NCBI GenBank assembly: GCA_949361645.1
Contig: OX442435.1
Location: 3,582,220-3,646,219 of the forward strand
From: Spongilla lacustris
Taxonomy: Eukaryota > Porifera > Demospongiae > Spongillida > Spongillidae
Length of the DNA: 64,000 bases
Reading direction: 5' to 3'
The stretch's first letter is position 1, and each line of letters begins with the position of its first letter. The notes below the pieces were generated by a model, which was given only the letters and a program-made list of their open reading frames with translations, was not told the origin of the DNA and did no database searches. This document shows positions 1 through 12,927 of this stretch, in pieces. A program made the position numbers and the translations under genes.

Positions 1-323
1 ACCACTATAAGCTGTTTTTTTTACCGACAGCACTTATAAGGGCGGAAAAAAAGCTACACAGTCGTGATTTTATGCTACTTTTCCCGCCTAAAAAGAACCA
101 TATTATGCGCGGAACGAAATGCAGTGCGCCACTCGAGGCTAATGGATGCGTGAGGCTAAATCTAATAAGAAGACAAGTTCTAGTTAAAGTTTGTTGCATT
201 TTTAATCGCATTAGATCGATTGGCTGCGGAAACCTTAAGTTGAAACTTTAATGAGCTTGTAAAGGGAAAGCGGTTGTTGAAATCTTTTTCCTGTGCTCTA
301 ATTATGACCCTTTTTGTCCAATT

Positions 324-863
324 GTAACAGCCATGGTGGAGGTCATGTTGATGCCCTTGCTACTCACGGGCTCAGCTGCATCAAGGTCGTTTTTCGAGGC
401 ATGCTGCTATCAATGCCATCATACATAGGTCACTAGCAGAAACAAATGTACCATCAACACTTGAGCCATCAGCCTATGCAGATCAGATGGCAAGCGACCT
501 GATGGTTGTTCCATTGCTCCATGGAAGTCTGGCCAGTGTCTTGTTTGGAACTTTACTTGTGTGGACACCTTCGCAGTCTTATACATATCTGTTGCCACAA
601 GGGAAGCTAGAGCTGTAGCCACAGCTGCTGAAGCCAGGAAGGAGAAATATGCTCTGCTGTCCAAATCCCAACATGTACCAATTGCAATTGAGACCTCAGG
701 TGCCTTTGGCCCAGATGCTCTCAGTTTGCTCACAGATATCAGCAGACGTCAGCAGAGCATGACACATGATCACCAATCCCTCTCATTCCTTCTCCAGAGA
801 GTGTCCATTGCTATACAGCATGGTAATGCTGCCTCTGTATTGGGCACCTCAAGTAGCATGTAA
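324..863 (+). pseudogene. 3' end of a LINE-like retroelement ORF (zinc knuckle plus endonuclease-like domain)
   Basis: A His/Cys cluster (C at 324, then HGGGHVDALATHGLSC) is followed by a frame-shifted stretch reading RHAAINAIIHRSLAE and then an open stretch from 561 ending QHGNAASVLGT. The same order of motifs recurs at 25293-25791 and 47513-47936 on the minus strand, so this is the C-terminal end of one repeated family. In the better copy the middle reads LLVWDATCSDTYAPS, which resembles the core of a PD-(D/E)XK-type endonuclease; that function is inference. Here the core is damaged (reads LLVWTPSQ, then a shift into TFAVLYISVATREA). No reverse transcriptase lies upstream, so the copy is 5' truncated. 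The reading frame needs at least two shifts, hence pseudogene. I am fairly sure of the family link and unsure of the domain function. Confidence 0.6.
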
Positions 864-2740
864 TTTATATAGTGTAACCCTGTGTATCCAGTACCATTTA
901 TATATTGTATAACATATTTTAAACTATACAAAAACTAAGTTTAGGCAAATATAAACTTTGTTATTAAAATTCGATTGCCTTTTTAATAATCAAAATGATA
1001 AAATCTCATTAATTAATTTGACATACTGATGTATGGTAACTGAATTAATTGCAATGTTTATCAACTGAAGAATAACATAAATGGAAGTTTGAAAAAGTAT
1101 TGACCCAAATTTGATGTAACCAATTTCTGCATATTCATCATCTGCTAGCTGAACAACATAGTGACAGATCTTCCTATTATATAAACAAAATATTAGACCA
1201 TACATACATACATAGTGAAATATCTTACCAGAGGTTCAAATGCCTTTACTGGCCATGTATCAGCCAGCTGCACTATTTCAGTTCTACTTGCTATTTTGCC
1301 CTATAATTTCCTTCCGCCTCTGTTTATTTGTTTTGCCAGCATAACATCCACAATTCCTTCTTTAAAACAAAACATGTGTGCATGCATGCCTACATATTTA
1401 AAATATACCTCAATACTGTTAATAATCTCACTAACCATGGTGACAGATATAGAAAGTATCCTTTGATGGATAATGTATGTGCACTTTAGAAAAGCAGCAT
1501 TGCTCACTGTGCGTCAAACGTTGAGGCTGCATATTCCTGCTGAATAGATCTGGTTATGGTACCCTGGCTGACTTGCTGTGCCTGCACACATCCAAATCAT
1601 CAACACCTCTGGCATTATACGTTGGGATTTTGTCCTTGAAATTTTCGACTTTTTTAAAATCAAAATGGAATAAATTGGATCAAATAAAAATTTAAAAACC
1701 ACATTCCTACCCATGCCAATATGGCTGCTATCTTTTGATTCCTCACAATCTATGTATATGCATGCAATGATTAAAACGAATGAATGAAGCTTGCTTACCA
1801 TTCAACTTTTTCAAATGAAGTTCCGGACACCTTGACCTTCTGTACATCTTCAGCTTTTAGCATGTCTGATATGATGTAATATCAGTGTGTTTTCCAGTAC
1901 ACATGTATATTCATTTGGACTTTTGAGGAATTGGTATAATATTTATGTGTGAGTACCTCAAAAACAATAAATAACCATTTTCATTAGCATTTTGACTCTG
2001 ATGCAGTCTACAGTGAAATAATATGTGTATTTGAACAAAAAGTACAACATCACTTACAAACTTTGAATTTCACAGGCTTTGGAAGTAAAACCTTTTCAGC
2101 TACCTATCAGTTTTAAATGTGAAATTTATTTACCTTGCAAACAAATAATCGTCTCTGCTAGGTAAGCAGCACCTGACATTCATCGTCTATGCGTTGCATG
2201 CAGGGAAAGAGAAACTATGTGACGTGGCACACTTGCAATTGCAAACCTTGCATGTTTTAGATTCTTACGTCGACCCATGTAGAATAAGTCCGCACCTTTT
2301 ACAGCCAAACATCTTTTTTTTTTAAAGTAAACCGCCTGTCTTTTATCGTCACTCTAGGTGAACTGCCAGTCTGCCACTAGCTTTTCTGCAGGGTAGATCT
2401 GAAGTACACACGGCCACAGGCTCAGGGCAGTAGCAAAGTTCAACTGATAGATACACATGCATAAGCATGTGCACAGAAAGAAGCTCCCACACAAACAAAA
2501 AAGTGTCCATATACATGTATACACACAAAGTCAGTATGCATGGCCCAGTGGCCAGATAAACAATGGACACAAAAGAAAGTAGCCTTCTAGACTCTTCGAT
2601 GGTGTTGGGCCTCCAACGAATAGAATTAATCAACATCTCAACTCAGGGTATTGAGGCTGTTGATCTAGCATTAGTTGCATATATACAAGAAGGACTTCTT
2701 CCCATGCATGCAGTCCTTCACAAGTATATAACTAATAAGG
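864..2740. other. No gene recognised
   Basis: AT-rich sequence with short open frames only. I see no splice-consistent exons, no RNA gene and no transposon terminus. A T-run occurs near 2310-2325. Confidence 0.5.
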
Positions 2741-2830
2741 GTCCCTATTTCTACGCAAGGGTCCCCAATTCTATACGTAGAATTGGGAACGGGGGGTCCC
2801 CAATTCTATGGGGTCCCCAATTCTACCTGA
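2738..2830. repeat. GGGTCCCCAATTCTA hairpin and direct-repeat cluster
   Basis: The motif GGGTCCCCAATTCTA or a close variant occurs several times in about 90 bp. One copy faces an inverted copy around a TACG centre (CCCAATTCTA / TAGAATTGGG near 2763-2788), forming a short perfect stem. Confidence 0.7.
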
Positions 2831-3020
2831 CACCAGGCTACGAACAATTAACACAGGTTTGAAGATACAACAGGCAGTTCTAATTCAGCAAAGGTGACCA
2901 AGCCAAAGAAAATGGCTCGTTAACAAGGAGAACCCTGAGTTTAAGATATCCAAACAACAAAGGTAGGCCTATCGATAAAATTAAAAGAGCATGCATATGG
3001 GCGTCCCCAGGGAGGGGGGG

Positions 3021-3310
3021 GAGGGGCCATGGCCCCCCCCCCCCCCCCCCTGTAATAAAAGATAACATACAACATACTTGCGCACCCCCCCACTGGCTGA
3101 ATCGGCTGAAAGCGGACAGCACCCTCCCCCATTGGTTGAATATCGGCCGAAAGCAGACACTCCACTGATTGAATTGGCCGAAAGCTGACAGCACCCCCAT
3201 ACTGGTTGAATCAGCCAAAAGCAGACAGCCCCCCCCCCCCCCCCCCCCCCCCCCAATCTGGTTGAATTGGCCAAAAGCGAATAGCGTATTCGTGGCCCCC
3301 TCCTCCCCCC
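3021..3310. repeat. C-rich minisatellite, unit about 45-50 bp
   Basis: About five imperfect copies of a unit of the type TGGTTGAATTGGCCGAAAGC-(A/G)GACAGCACCC, separated by C-runs that reach roughly 20 consecutive C at 3033-3050 and 3228-3254. Glycine-rich minus-strand open frames through it are a by-product of the repeat. Such C-runs are prone to assembly error in length. Confidence 0.8.
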
Positions 3311-3461
3311 GGGGGGCGCCCATGATGTAGTTAGGTGTACAAAGGAGGCCTAGTCAGATTACCCGATACTAATAAGATGAATCTACATTGCAGCAAATAC
3401 ACTAAGCCATTTAATGAACCACTCCTGGCAGAGAAGAAAAAATTAGGAGAACAAGTACATG

Positions 3462-3810
3462 TAAATCAAAAACATCTCTATCGAGAAAGTGATTAGTATG
3501 TAGAATTTAATAAGGTGGAAAAAGCAAGGAAATAAGTTACAGTTTGTTAAAGTGAGGTTTGGTTGGATCCTACAACTATAACAGCCCTACATCTTGACAA
3601 CGACAGTGAGGACATCCTTGAGTGTGATCCTGTTGAGGATGCAATATTCAGGCATTTGCAAATAGGCTTCTTCATTTGCAAATTCAGGACTGAGAGTTGT
3701 AGGATCTTACCAAACCTTACTTTAACATTCTGTACCTCATTTCCTTGCTTTTTGCACCATCAATCCTACATACGGTGAATCACTTTCTCGATAGAGAAGT
3801 TTTTGATTTA
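3462..3810. repeat. Foldback (inverted-repeat) element, 349 bp
   Basis: Positions 3462-3577 pair with 3695-3810 (outer ends TAAATCAAAAAC / GTTTTTGATTTA, inner ends CTACAACT / AGTTGTAG). Position sums equal 7272 at both ends, so the arms are essentially gap-free over about 116 bp. The 117-bp loop holds no ORF of note. It looks like a foldback MITE or a hairpin made by inverted duplication. Confidence 0.75.
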
Positions 3811-6800
3811 CTACTATAATTTTAGACATCAAGCATTTTTGGTGACATACAGAGAGTGTCTCAAAGTGAAGGAATAGCAAGTACTTCTGAAATTCTTCTT
3901 TACTAATGTGAGAGGAAACAATGATGTAAATCAATGAATACTACAATCAAACCAATTAAAATATGAAGAAAAAAAAACAATACCAGGACATATATTTAAA
4001 ACTTCTATGTGTTCTTTAAAGTTCAAGTTTCAAGTCTGCAATTTGCATCTTCACCTGCAGCTCGGCCATCAAAACATCTGTGTCATCAGGCACCTGCTCA
4101 ACCACCAATCTGCAACCCAAATGACTTCTGTAAAAGATGCTGTTGCAATTTTATTTACTACTTTTAGGGAGGCCAAAGGTTCTACAGTTCCAGTACTGAA
4201 CACATTACCTCATACAACTTCACCTTCAAAGATTTCATTGTCTGCTACAACATCTAGTTTTATCACCTCCAAGTGAACCACTTTTCAGATTGTCCAGTTA
4301 TAAGGTTTGTCTTGCATGGCAACATGATATGTTGCATGCTATTGATATAACCTTTCAGTGATTCGAAAGTGATAATACCATCTGCTAAACTAACAACCAG
4401 CACCCGTCACCGAAAGATTACAGAAGAAGCTGACAAGAAGTACTGAAGAAATATAGAACGAGTGAAGATCCAGTATGCCAAGCGCTAGCTAGCATCATCA
4501 AATCAAAACATATTCTGCAGGAGTTTCACAGTAAGAATACCCAGAAATGAACGATCATCAACTGATACACCTCACTTGAAGCTAACAATGATCCATACTG
4601 CATCCAGTGAGTTTATTTGTCCATGTTTGTATTTAGTCTGAAACTAATCTATATGTACTCCTGTATGAATAGGTGTGAAAATGGAATTATATTAACTTGG
4701 TTAATGCTTTACACGGGTCAGTCCCTTTTCAAGTACAGTGCAGACAGTTCCCAGCCACCTACCTTAAGCCTTAGAGAAGCTGTTTGTACTGAAAAAGACC
4801 AGTTGAAATGCAATTCTACAAAATAAAAAGGGTGCAAGAATAGGCGCTGTCTTTGTAAAAGGATTTGGAGGTTATTGTTCAAGTCACTGCCATCCAAAGC
4901 ATGCTTGTACAAACAAAGAGTGCCATGAAACAGCTGATGGGGTTGAGGAGTGTACAGTAATAACTGGGGCTGATTGTTATAATATAATGGTAAAGAATAG
5001 AAAGCCTATCAAAAATGCCAAGCACAAAATGGAAATGGTTTCTGAGGCAGTAGCCACAATGATCAATCACATCAAAGTGGGGATGATACGCACATGGATG
5101 TAGCATTGTTACTTTTATCCTCTGAATTTCCTTCTTTGTGAGCACATTGCTTGGCCTTCATTCAAATACTTCCGAACAATTGGATTACAGTTGAGCACAC
5201 CCAATTCGTTTTTTTATGTGCTTGACAGCAAATTCTGCACAATACCTATGGATGTATTTTTTAAACGATGCTGTACCAGCTCATGGATCACAATAAGAGT
5301 TAATAAAACTCAGCCAGGTTGGATCATCATAGTATTTGCAATAGCATTTGCAACTGACTCTGTGCAGTGTTTCCAGTGTCTGCAGTGTTTCAAGCAGGCC
5401 AAATTATTGGAAATTATAATTTTTAAATGTCTATTATTACACAATATAACGATGTTGTTCAACTTAGCATGTAACTCATCTCCGTCAGTTTCAACGATTC
5501 CTATACCATCTACTCAGCGGCTCAAACCTCTTTCAACCCCCAATCAGTGGGAATTCAATCACAACGTACTGACTGCCTTTGCAAAGGTTTCGCAGTACCT
5601 CTAACATATCCGCTGTCTGGTCTCATTTAAAGGTCCATACATCGAAGGAGAGAGGGTATGCAGATAAAGCCATTCTCCAGGGAATACTCCCCTCGATCTA
5701 ACACATTGAACGTCATCACAAGGACCAAATTAGTGAGAAATGCCAAAGTCTCAGTAGTTTGCACCAAACAAGAAAAGTAATTTTAACAGCCTAGACTTTT
5801 ACATCACAAATCCCATCTCTCACAAAAGTTGAGCATGACAAAGCTATGAAACTCATGCATCTCAAGAGGTTCTTTCAACACAGCCACATAAAGTGTGTAA
5901 TATAAAGTCACTATGTCGTGGTTGCACCAGATACTTAATAACTAGTTAACATACTGCTAGTGTAGTATTCATGTTGCTGTTGCACCTTACTTTAATAGTT
6001 GACTACTGAAGCAGTGAGCTTGGTTTGTACATGTTCAAATAAGGTAGTCATATACTGCATGCACATATTGTACATTGAGGGGGCATGGTCTGGCCTGACA
6101 GGCCAGTTGGCTTTTGATAGCACTGGTTCCAGTGTTTGCAGTGTCTGCAGAGTTTCCAGTGTTTGCAGTATTGATTTACAGTGTCTGCATGCTGCTGCCA
6201 ACAAAATTGATATTTTCAACAAAGAACATTATAGCCATGGCACATATCGCTAGTACGTGTCCAGTAGAGTTAGTGGTCAAAAATGCATTAAAAAACGTTG
6301 GTGATGACGAATGAGCCTATACAAACTAGTGAAAATGTTGTGCTGAGTAGCTGTGCGGGCTGAATACCACATGTATGTATGCTATGCAGTCATAATTAGT
6401 GTGTAACACTTTCCATGTGTTAAGATATAAGAAATGCGCTGAAACAATGTTCCGTCTAGTTGTTAAAATCACTAAATGGACCTAAGATTTAATACGCAAT
6501 TTCCTAATAATGGAATAATGTTATGTATCTACAGTGACACTTGTAATAATTGAGCAAAGCATGACTCCGGTTACTGAGTATATTGAACAAAATTCAAGTA
6601 GTTGTGGTTTCCGAGAGGATAGTTCTGATTCAATAAGCACCATTGTTGTGTGTGGTGAACTTGAATGCTACCAAAGGTAAGGTATTTTTAGATTCTGTTA
6701 TTGTATTTGTAAGTGCGTCCATTCTGTTGCATTTCTGGCCATATCTGAGCTCTTGGTTGTGATTTTTTTTTTTTTCAAATACTGTAGAGTGACTGTAGAC

Positions 6801-8640
6801 ATTTCACATCATTTGTCTTAGGACGAAAGTAAGATGTTCACTGCATCAATAATGACCAACTTTCACCTCATCAATTGCAAGCCATACAGTACCAACATGC
6901 ACAACACTGTTTGAACCATTCTTATTAGGTAGCATTACATGTATGTGAGAACTGTCATTGGCTAGTATCATTGACTTTGCCAGTTGCACTACAACAATAT
7001 AATTCCTTTACAATTTTCACAGTGAAGTTGTTTGATGCTAGAATGTCAATTCCTTGTATACATGTACATCAAGACAAGGCATGTTGGAACAGTCTCCTTT
7101 AAATACTGATAAAACAGAAGTCACTTGATAAGTAACAATTACATTGGTGGAAATTTTATAACTGATGTTATGGATCATTTTATATCATTGGTGCAAAGGC
7201 ACCCACAAATAACTGCTGTCTCGCTTATGATTCTTTTTTTAGTTAGCACAGTATATTGCTAATTTTGGGTTCAATTTATTGTAGCGTTTGAGAAATATCA
7301 ACATTACAAAGCACTTCATGGTAGAGATAAATGCTTTAAGCGCCCATCTGCTCTCTAATGGAAGTGCCATTTTATACAATTGCATTTATTATTTAACTCA
7401 ATCCAAATGACATCACTGAAGAGAGCTGTCAATCTATCATGAGGAGAAGTGGAATATTCTGTAGCAATCATAAGAGAGCAATTGTTGCAAATGTTTCAGG
7501 TAACACACCGGCTCTATACCATATATAGATGTAGATTAATACATACAGAAGCACATGCACATTGCAAGTTTTAGAAAGCGAATAAAATTTGCTGAAGACA
7601 ATGTTGGACAAACCCCGGTGAACTTATACCCAGCTAACATGGCCACAAGAGCTCCACTATGTAAGTACAGACCGATATTGCTGATATCAAGGAAAGCACA
7701 ATCTTGAGCCTAACAAAGCTCTCAAAGATACTGTTAGCTTTAGTAAAACTTCAAGAATGATACCTTGGGGTGTCAGATTTGTTCAGTTATATCTCTTCAA
7801 TTATCTTATTATGGATAAATTCTACCTTTTCATCACAGTCCCTGACTCAAGCAATGTTGAAAAATGAAATTGTTTTAACATTCAATACATTCCCCCTAAT
7901 TCTATGTGACAAAGTGTTAATCTGAATCTGATCGGCCCCAGTGGCTAAACCTGATCATAGATGAGCTCTGAACCATCATAGCTGATACATCTTTTTTATA
8001 TTTCATTGTAAATTCATACACTCAGCACAATGCTTATCCTATTATCTCTTTAAGTGTCTAAAGAGATTGAATTTACTTGCGCCATACATTTCTGTGCTTT
8101 GCTTGCTGGATAACATAGGCAATGAGTTTTATAAAACAGTTGAACGGTAGAGATCACATCTGAACACAACTAATTTAAATGTAAGGTAGATGACACAACC
8201 TGCTAATTTTTATTAATGCTTATCTCCAGCCCACTATAAGAGCTCCATGGTATTCTTTGGATGATAATGACATGGATGATAATGATCATCATCATCATCA
8301 TATTACTCAGATCCTGGCTCAGATCTGTTCCCAATCTCTGAATGATTTGAGATATTCAGCCTAAGCTGTCAGCCAATATGAATACAACTACACATTCTCC
8401 AACACAGCATAGTTCAAGCTGTAACACAAAACATAGGTTGTGTGTCGTTCATAACCATACAAAAGAGCAAGTTACGCATTATCAATACACACTACAATAG
8501 TGGTTAAACCATGATCTACATAATGAATTTCTTTACTACAGGTCCTGCATGTAACTTGTGTTGTGACAACATAGATAAGGGTATAAAATAGTGGGTGCAA
8601 CAAGCCAGATTCCATCCACAATTTCTATACTGTTGCCGAC
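3811..8640. other. Long stretch without recognised genes
   Basis: AT-rich, with scattered short frames. Two places (about 5365-5395 and 6120-6190) share a low-complexity phrase of the type CAGTGTTTCCAGTGTCTGCAGTGTTT, suggesting related dispersed repeat fragments. An ATGATA/ATC microsatellite lies at 8262-8303. I see no transposon ends or spliced gene. Confidence 0.4.
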
Positions 8641-8699
8641 AGCAATCAGGTTATCCCAACTCTTCAAAGGGATGCAAAACGAATTGCTTCTTTCTTGTT

Positions 8700-9623
8700 A
8701 TCAACTCCTGCCGATGATGCAGCTTTTCATGTCAACATGTGTCTGATCTCTAGGATATATTGCATGAGACCATGGAATTGTTCGAACTATTTAAATTTCA
8801 GTGTATCAATAATAGCCTACTTACTCGTTCACTTGGAATTCAGCCACAAGATGGCAATAAAACAGAGGATACAGTTTGTATTATGACTCAATTTATATTA
8901 CTATGTGCCTATGGTGGAAGCATTAAAGGATGTTTACATAACAAGCTCAATTATACTAACGTTACTAGTACCTGTGAGGACGTTTTGGAAATCATTACAT
9001 CTGCTGCTCTTGCTTTTCACCAGAAGTCTGCCAGGGACTATCCTGCTGAACATATTTTGCCTGAGCTGATAAGATTTATACTCTGATATTGAAAGATAAC
9101 AATATTTGAAGCAGCTAAGTATGATAAGTATGTTAACACGAATGTGAGGTTGCCAACTGAAGGTGATGATGTATAAATGCTCTGTACAGTTGCTTTGTAC
9201 ATGTGTATGTGTTGTTTTTACATAGAATTAGAATTTGCAGATTCTATTAAGGAAGGAGATGGTGAAAGTGTATATGTTATAGCTTGGACAGTTTGAGGAA
9301 AAGAACGTAGCACGTACCAACGTAAAGCAAACCTAGCCGGTACCATGAATTGCCCATCAGCTTTCCTTCAGTTGGACACAATGAGGTGCGAGACCTGGCC
9401 TCTGCATTCCTCAGTGAAGTATGTAATCATGTATATACATAACCATAAATATAAGTCTGCCAATGGAGAAGCAGGAGCTCAACTTGATTATGCTGTAGAA
9501 AACCACCAAACTGCCTACTTTGATAGAATATTCAACCCATTTGCTGAATCATTTACCAATTCGACTGAGCATGGTCATTTTCACCCTTGGTATTCTCTAC
9601 AGCCGAAGGTATGGGTCCGATAG
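8700..9623 (+). pseudogene. Decayed coding region of unknown family
   Basis: An open stretch at 8760-9086 reads TQFILLCAYGGSIKG, then CEDVLEIITSAALAFHQKS, then ending PAEHILPELIRF; a second one at 9345-9623 reads AVENHQTAYFDRIFNPFAES. The codon choice and amino-acid mix look like once-coding sequence, with stops and shifts between the blocks. I do not recognise the family. It sits just upstream of the Cys-rich retroelement N-terminus at 9898 and may be part of the same dead mobile element or an older neighbour. Confidence 0.3.
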
Positions 9624-9897
9624 CAACCACAGTCTACAAGAGAATAGGATAAATAATTGCAGACAAGAGACAAGAACATTATTCTACCACACCTTTTTCA
9701 TTGCGATACAAACTGAATTTTTCTTTACTCTGCTCAGCAACCATGTACCTTCAAGGAACCAGGTCTTTTCATTCCCACCCTCAATATCATTCTATAGTTT
9801 TAAGCAAAGGTCCAATGAACGTTTTTCTTTTGTCATTTTATAATTGTGTGATGAGTATTAATAATCCACCAATGAAATTGAGAAATGGCATTGCGGC

Positions 9898-10192
9898 ATG
9901 TTTCAATGGAATGCAAAAACACTTTGGCGGATGTCAGACAACCACAAATTACTGCAAAGTAAACATGAGGTTAGTTCAAAGCCTTCTTGTTCTTGCAACG
10001 GTCAAAACGCAAAGTGCAAACGTTGGAAATGTGTTATATCTGGTCAACGATGCACCAGCTGCCAGCCTTTAAAAAATAGTCTGTGTTGTAATGCAGTTGT
10101 GCCGCCATCTGTGCCTTTGTCATCAGCAACGACATCTTCGCAATCATTTTCTGCACTCCCCCGCAGCATTTTAGTTCACAAGACAGAGAGAA
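9898..10192 (+). pseudogene. Cys-rich N-terminal domain of a retroelement-like ORF
   Basis: The frame contains CSCNGQNAKCKRWKCV followed by GQRCTSCQPLKNSLCCN, i.e. nine or ten cysteines in about 35 residues, then a Ser/Pro-rich linker. Cys clusters of this C-x-C...C-x-C...C-x2-C...C kind occur near the N-terminus of ORFs in invertebrate retroelements; that parallel is from general knowledge, not a search. The coding run is cut near 10193, where a CAGCCGGCCATCGGCC sequence begins, and coding of the same general kind seems to resume around 11220. Confidence 0.4.
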
Positions 10193-10487
10193 ATTTAGCA
10201 GCCGGCCATCGGCCATTTTCCGATCATTTAAGGAAATTTCCGTCCAAACTTTAATATGCGCAGTACTTTCACCGATCATTTTATTCAGCGATTTCGATAT
10301 ACTTTTGTGGCATTAATAAGTACTGTGTTCAGAGAATTGAATATAATTTACGTAACTGAACTTGGCCCTGTGCGAACGGAGGTTCGCGGCGTATTTATTA
10401 TACATGTAGCGGTCGGTACACGTATATATGCATCAAGCCTATTAAAATCACGTGCGCAGTTAATTATGGCGGTTCTTTTGTGTTCGT

Positions 10488-11007
10488 AATGAAGCGATCT
10501 GCGACCAGTGCATCTCACATGGAGATAGAGCCAGAGCCTGAGGGAGGTTAAGAGGAAGATTGTATCTTTGAAAAGTGAAAACCTTCCAAAAGTGGCGCAT
10601 TGAAATGGATCGAGAATTGAAAACCATATCTTGGCTCTCTAGTTCAGAGGCGATCGAGAAATATTTTGTCCCTAGTAGAACTTTTGTTTTCTTTACCAGC
10701 AAGCAATGGAAAAGTGGAATGTGTTTTTTTCTCAAAGGAAGGAAATAAGAGATCCTTATTATCAAATGAAACACTGGATGACCTTCTTCTAATCAGCACA
10801 GCTGAAATATCAATGAAGCAGTTTGATGCTGACCCAGCTATTAAACTATGGTGAAATGATAAAGTACGAAGGCCAGTTCGCAAAGTGAAAGTTCCTGGAA
10901 GTGCTGAAGAACTGGATTCATCACATGATTCATCCAGTTCTAAAGATTCAGAAGACGTGCATTTACTTAGTGATTGGGATAGCATTGTGCAATGTGATGA
11001 TTTGTAA
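10488..11007 (+). pseudogene. Internally deleted hAT transposase (start plus C-terminal dimerisation region)
   Basis: From an ATG at 10489 the frame reads MKRSATSASHMEIEPEPEGG and stops. Further on, an open stretch from 10666 reads ELLFSLPASNGKVECVF, then SLLSNETLDDLLLISTAEIS and ends DADPAIKLW. The motif SLPxSNxKVExxFS followed by LxNExLDDLLxIS is the conserved hAT C-terminal dimerisation region. An acidic/Ser tail (DSSHDSSSSKDSEDVH) follows, ending at a stop at 11005-11007. The middle of the transposase, including the RNase H-like catalytic part, is absent, so this is a non-autonomous deletion derivative. It interrupts the retroelement fragments to either side. Confidence 0.6.
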
Positions 11008-11219
11008 CTGATGGTTTCTTAAAACACCTTTACCTTTGTGTGCATCACATAATATTTACTCAGTGCATGCAGAATTACATATGCTCTAATGCACAAACAC
11101 GTTGCAAAATGAAATCTTATATTGGCCGACCATTTCCTAAAAAGGCCTACCAAATTCAAATATTGCTGGCCATTTGGCCTAACAAGTTCAGTTTCTTAAA
11201 TTTCACTCTGCAAGATGCT

Positions 11220-12095
11220 TTGTTACAGCAATCGCAGCTGCCCCATTCCACTTTGCAGCTGTCGGCACTGCCATCACAACCATGTTCAAATCCACCATCA
11301 TCAGTATCTCTAGATCTTTCAACATGGCCACCACCATCAGACTTGAAGTCACCTCAATGCAGTGAACCACATCCAGTTCATCACAGTCCCTTTCTGCATG
11401 TATGTTTACACAGTTACCACAAAACGGGGAGCTAGCGCCACCTCCAGATTCATTGCAATTCCAATGTGCTAGCGCCTCTCAAGCTCCAGTTCACCCTAAA
11501 CAGAAAGTGTGGCAGGCTCATATGTCACAGCATGTAGGAGGCATCTTTCCAGGCATTATTCCTTCAGCTTGGCTTGAAGTTTTCATTTGTGGCCAATGTC
11601 ATCAGTTATTTTCTGAATCACACACATCATCTCACAACTCAATCAGGAGGTGGCTGCTACCTCTGTTGGCTGGGATGTAATACAACTACCAAAGCTTGAT
11701 GAAATCTTTCAGATCAAAGTACCTACACTTTGTTGCATCCCTTCCAAGCGGTTGCCTGCATTTTCTTGTTCGCTATCCACCACCTTATGCTCTGTAGTGC
11801 ATGCAAATTCTATCGAGGCCTGGATTAAGTTACTGATGTTGGGGCAGTTTAGAGCTCTGTGGTGCTTATATGATGCACGCTCTTCTAAGTCGAACATCAA
11901 GTCAACTGAAAAATCACGCGAACATACAATTCAAGCTGCTGTGTCTCTTGCCCAAGATGGATTGTATTCGAAAGCTTGCCAATTATTGTCATCATCAGGG
12001 GTAGGGGTGGCCCTGAACCATGGCAACTGTTACAAGCAGGGCACCCAGAAGGACCAATACCTAAAATACACACTGATGCAATTGTAGTTCCTGCC
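11220..12095 (+). pseudogene. N-terminal half of a LINE-like retroelement ORF
   Basis: Reads a Ser/Pro/Gln linker (LLQQSQLPHSTLQLSALPSQ), then a C-x2-C...H pattern near 11585 (FICGQCHQLFSESHTSSH), then IQAAVSLAQDGLYSKACQLL at about 11930-11990 and, in a shifted frame, a stretch like LLQAGHPEGPIPKI. The phrase 'LAxxGLxSKACQxL...HPxGP' is one I associate with the segment ahead of the reverse transcriptase in a widespread invertebrate retroelement family. No RT follows here. Frame shifts near 11640 and 12000 show that it is dead. Confidence 0.45.
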
Positions 12096-12139
12096 AATTT
12101 TGATTTGATTCCGAGAAGGCCATGTTTGGAAGTTTGTCC

Positions 12140-12640
12140 CATGTTGCCATTCATGTTAACCTTTTGCCATTTTCATCATCCCCAGCTGAAAGAAGTGTGT
12201 CCACTCTGAATCGTGTTATGACGCAGCTGACTTACTGATGATCACTTGGACAATCTTATGATGATTAGCATGGAAGGACCTGACATCCCTGATGTTCGTT
12301 CTGAGGTTGGGAAAAATGCTTGGCCCGAATATACGGAATTTATAACGTGTGTTTATGATGGATGGATTCCACTACATAGGGTACATTACAATTGCAGTTT
12401 AGTGTATTCTTTCAATACTGACGTATATGCAAGTGTACTGCTCATTTACGTATTGAAAATACTGAAATGCTGTTTCGTTAACTAATCGGGCTGGGCTGCA
12501 GCTGGTAGACGTCCACGCCGCTTAATAAAACTGAATGGCGTGCCATTTAACGGTACAGAGGGAAGAATTTTATTTTGCCAACCCCCTGACATGCCTTTTC
12601 AACCAGATCTTCATTTTCATCCATGCACATCTCTCTAGCA
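12140..12640 (+). pseudogene. hAT transposase C-terminus, possibly with an intron
   Basis: One frame reads SSSPAERSVSTLNRVMTQLT near 12178-12230; the next gives DDHLDNLMMISMEGPDIPDV and EYTEFITCVYDGW (12246-12365). This is the hAT dimerisation block (ERxxSxLNRxxTxLxxRLxxDxLDNLMxISxEGP). About 130 bp later, after a plausible acceptor at 12500 (ctgcag), a basic stretch GRRPRRLIKLNGVPFNG continues and stops near 12640, which would suit a short terminal exon. Stops at 12236 show decay. Confidence 0.55.
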
Positions 12641-12927
12641 GTTTCTTATGTACTTAGTATTATACTTTGTTTATCTTTGTAATGTCTGGAAACAATGTAC
12701 CGATTTCTTTTGTTAAGCACAGCCTTGATATTATTTTTTCTAACTTTCTTCTTCATGTCATGTCTAACCCCTATATTTATATATATTACAAAACCCACCC
12801 CCCGTTGCAAACTTGGCGGTAAATCCCTGTTAGCTCCTTCTCAGCATGTAACGGTACCTCTGTTCAGAGCTGTACTACACCTTTTTTTCTTGCCTGTGGT
12901 TTGTGTACTGATGGTCCATGCATGTAC

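Noticed and set aside
2880..3323. Glycine-rich minus-strand proteins
   Set aside because: Caused by C-runs and the 45-bp minisatellite.
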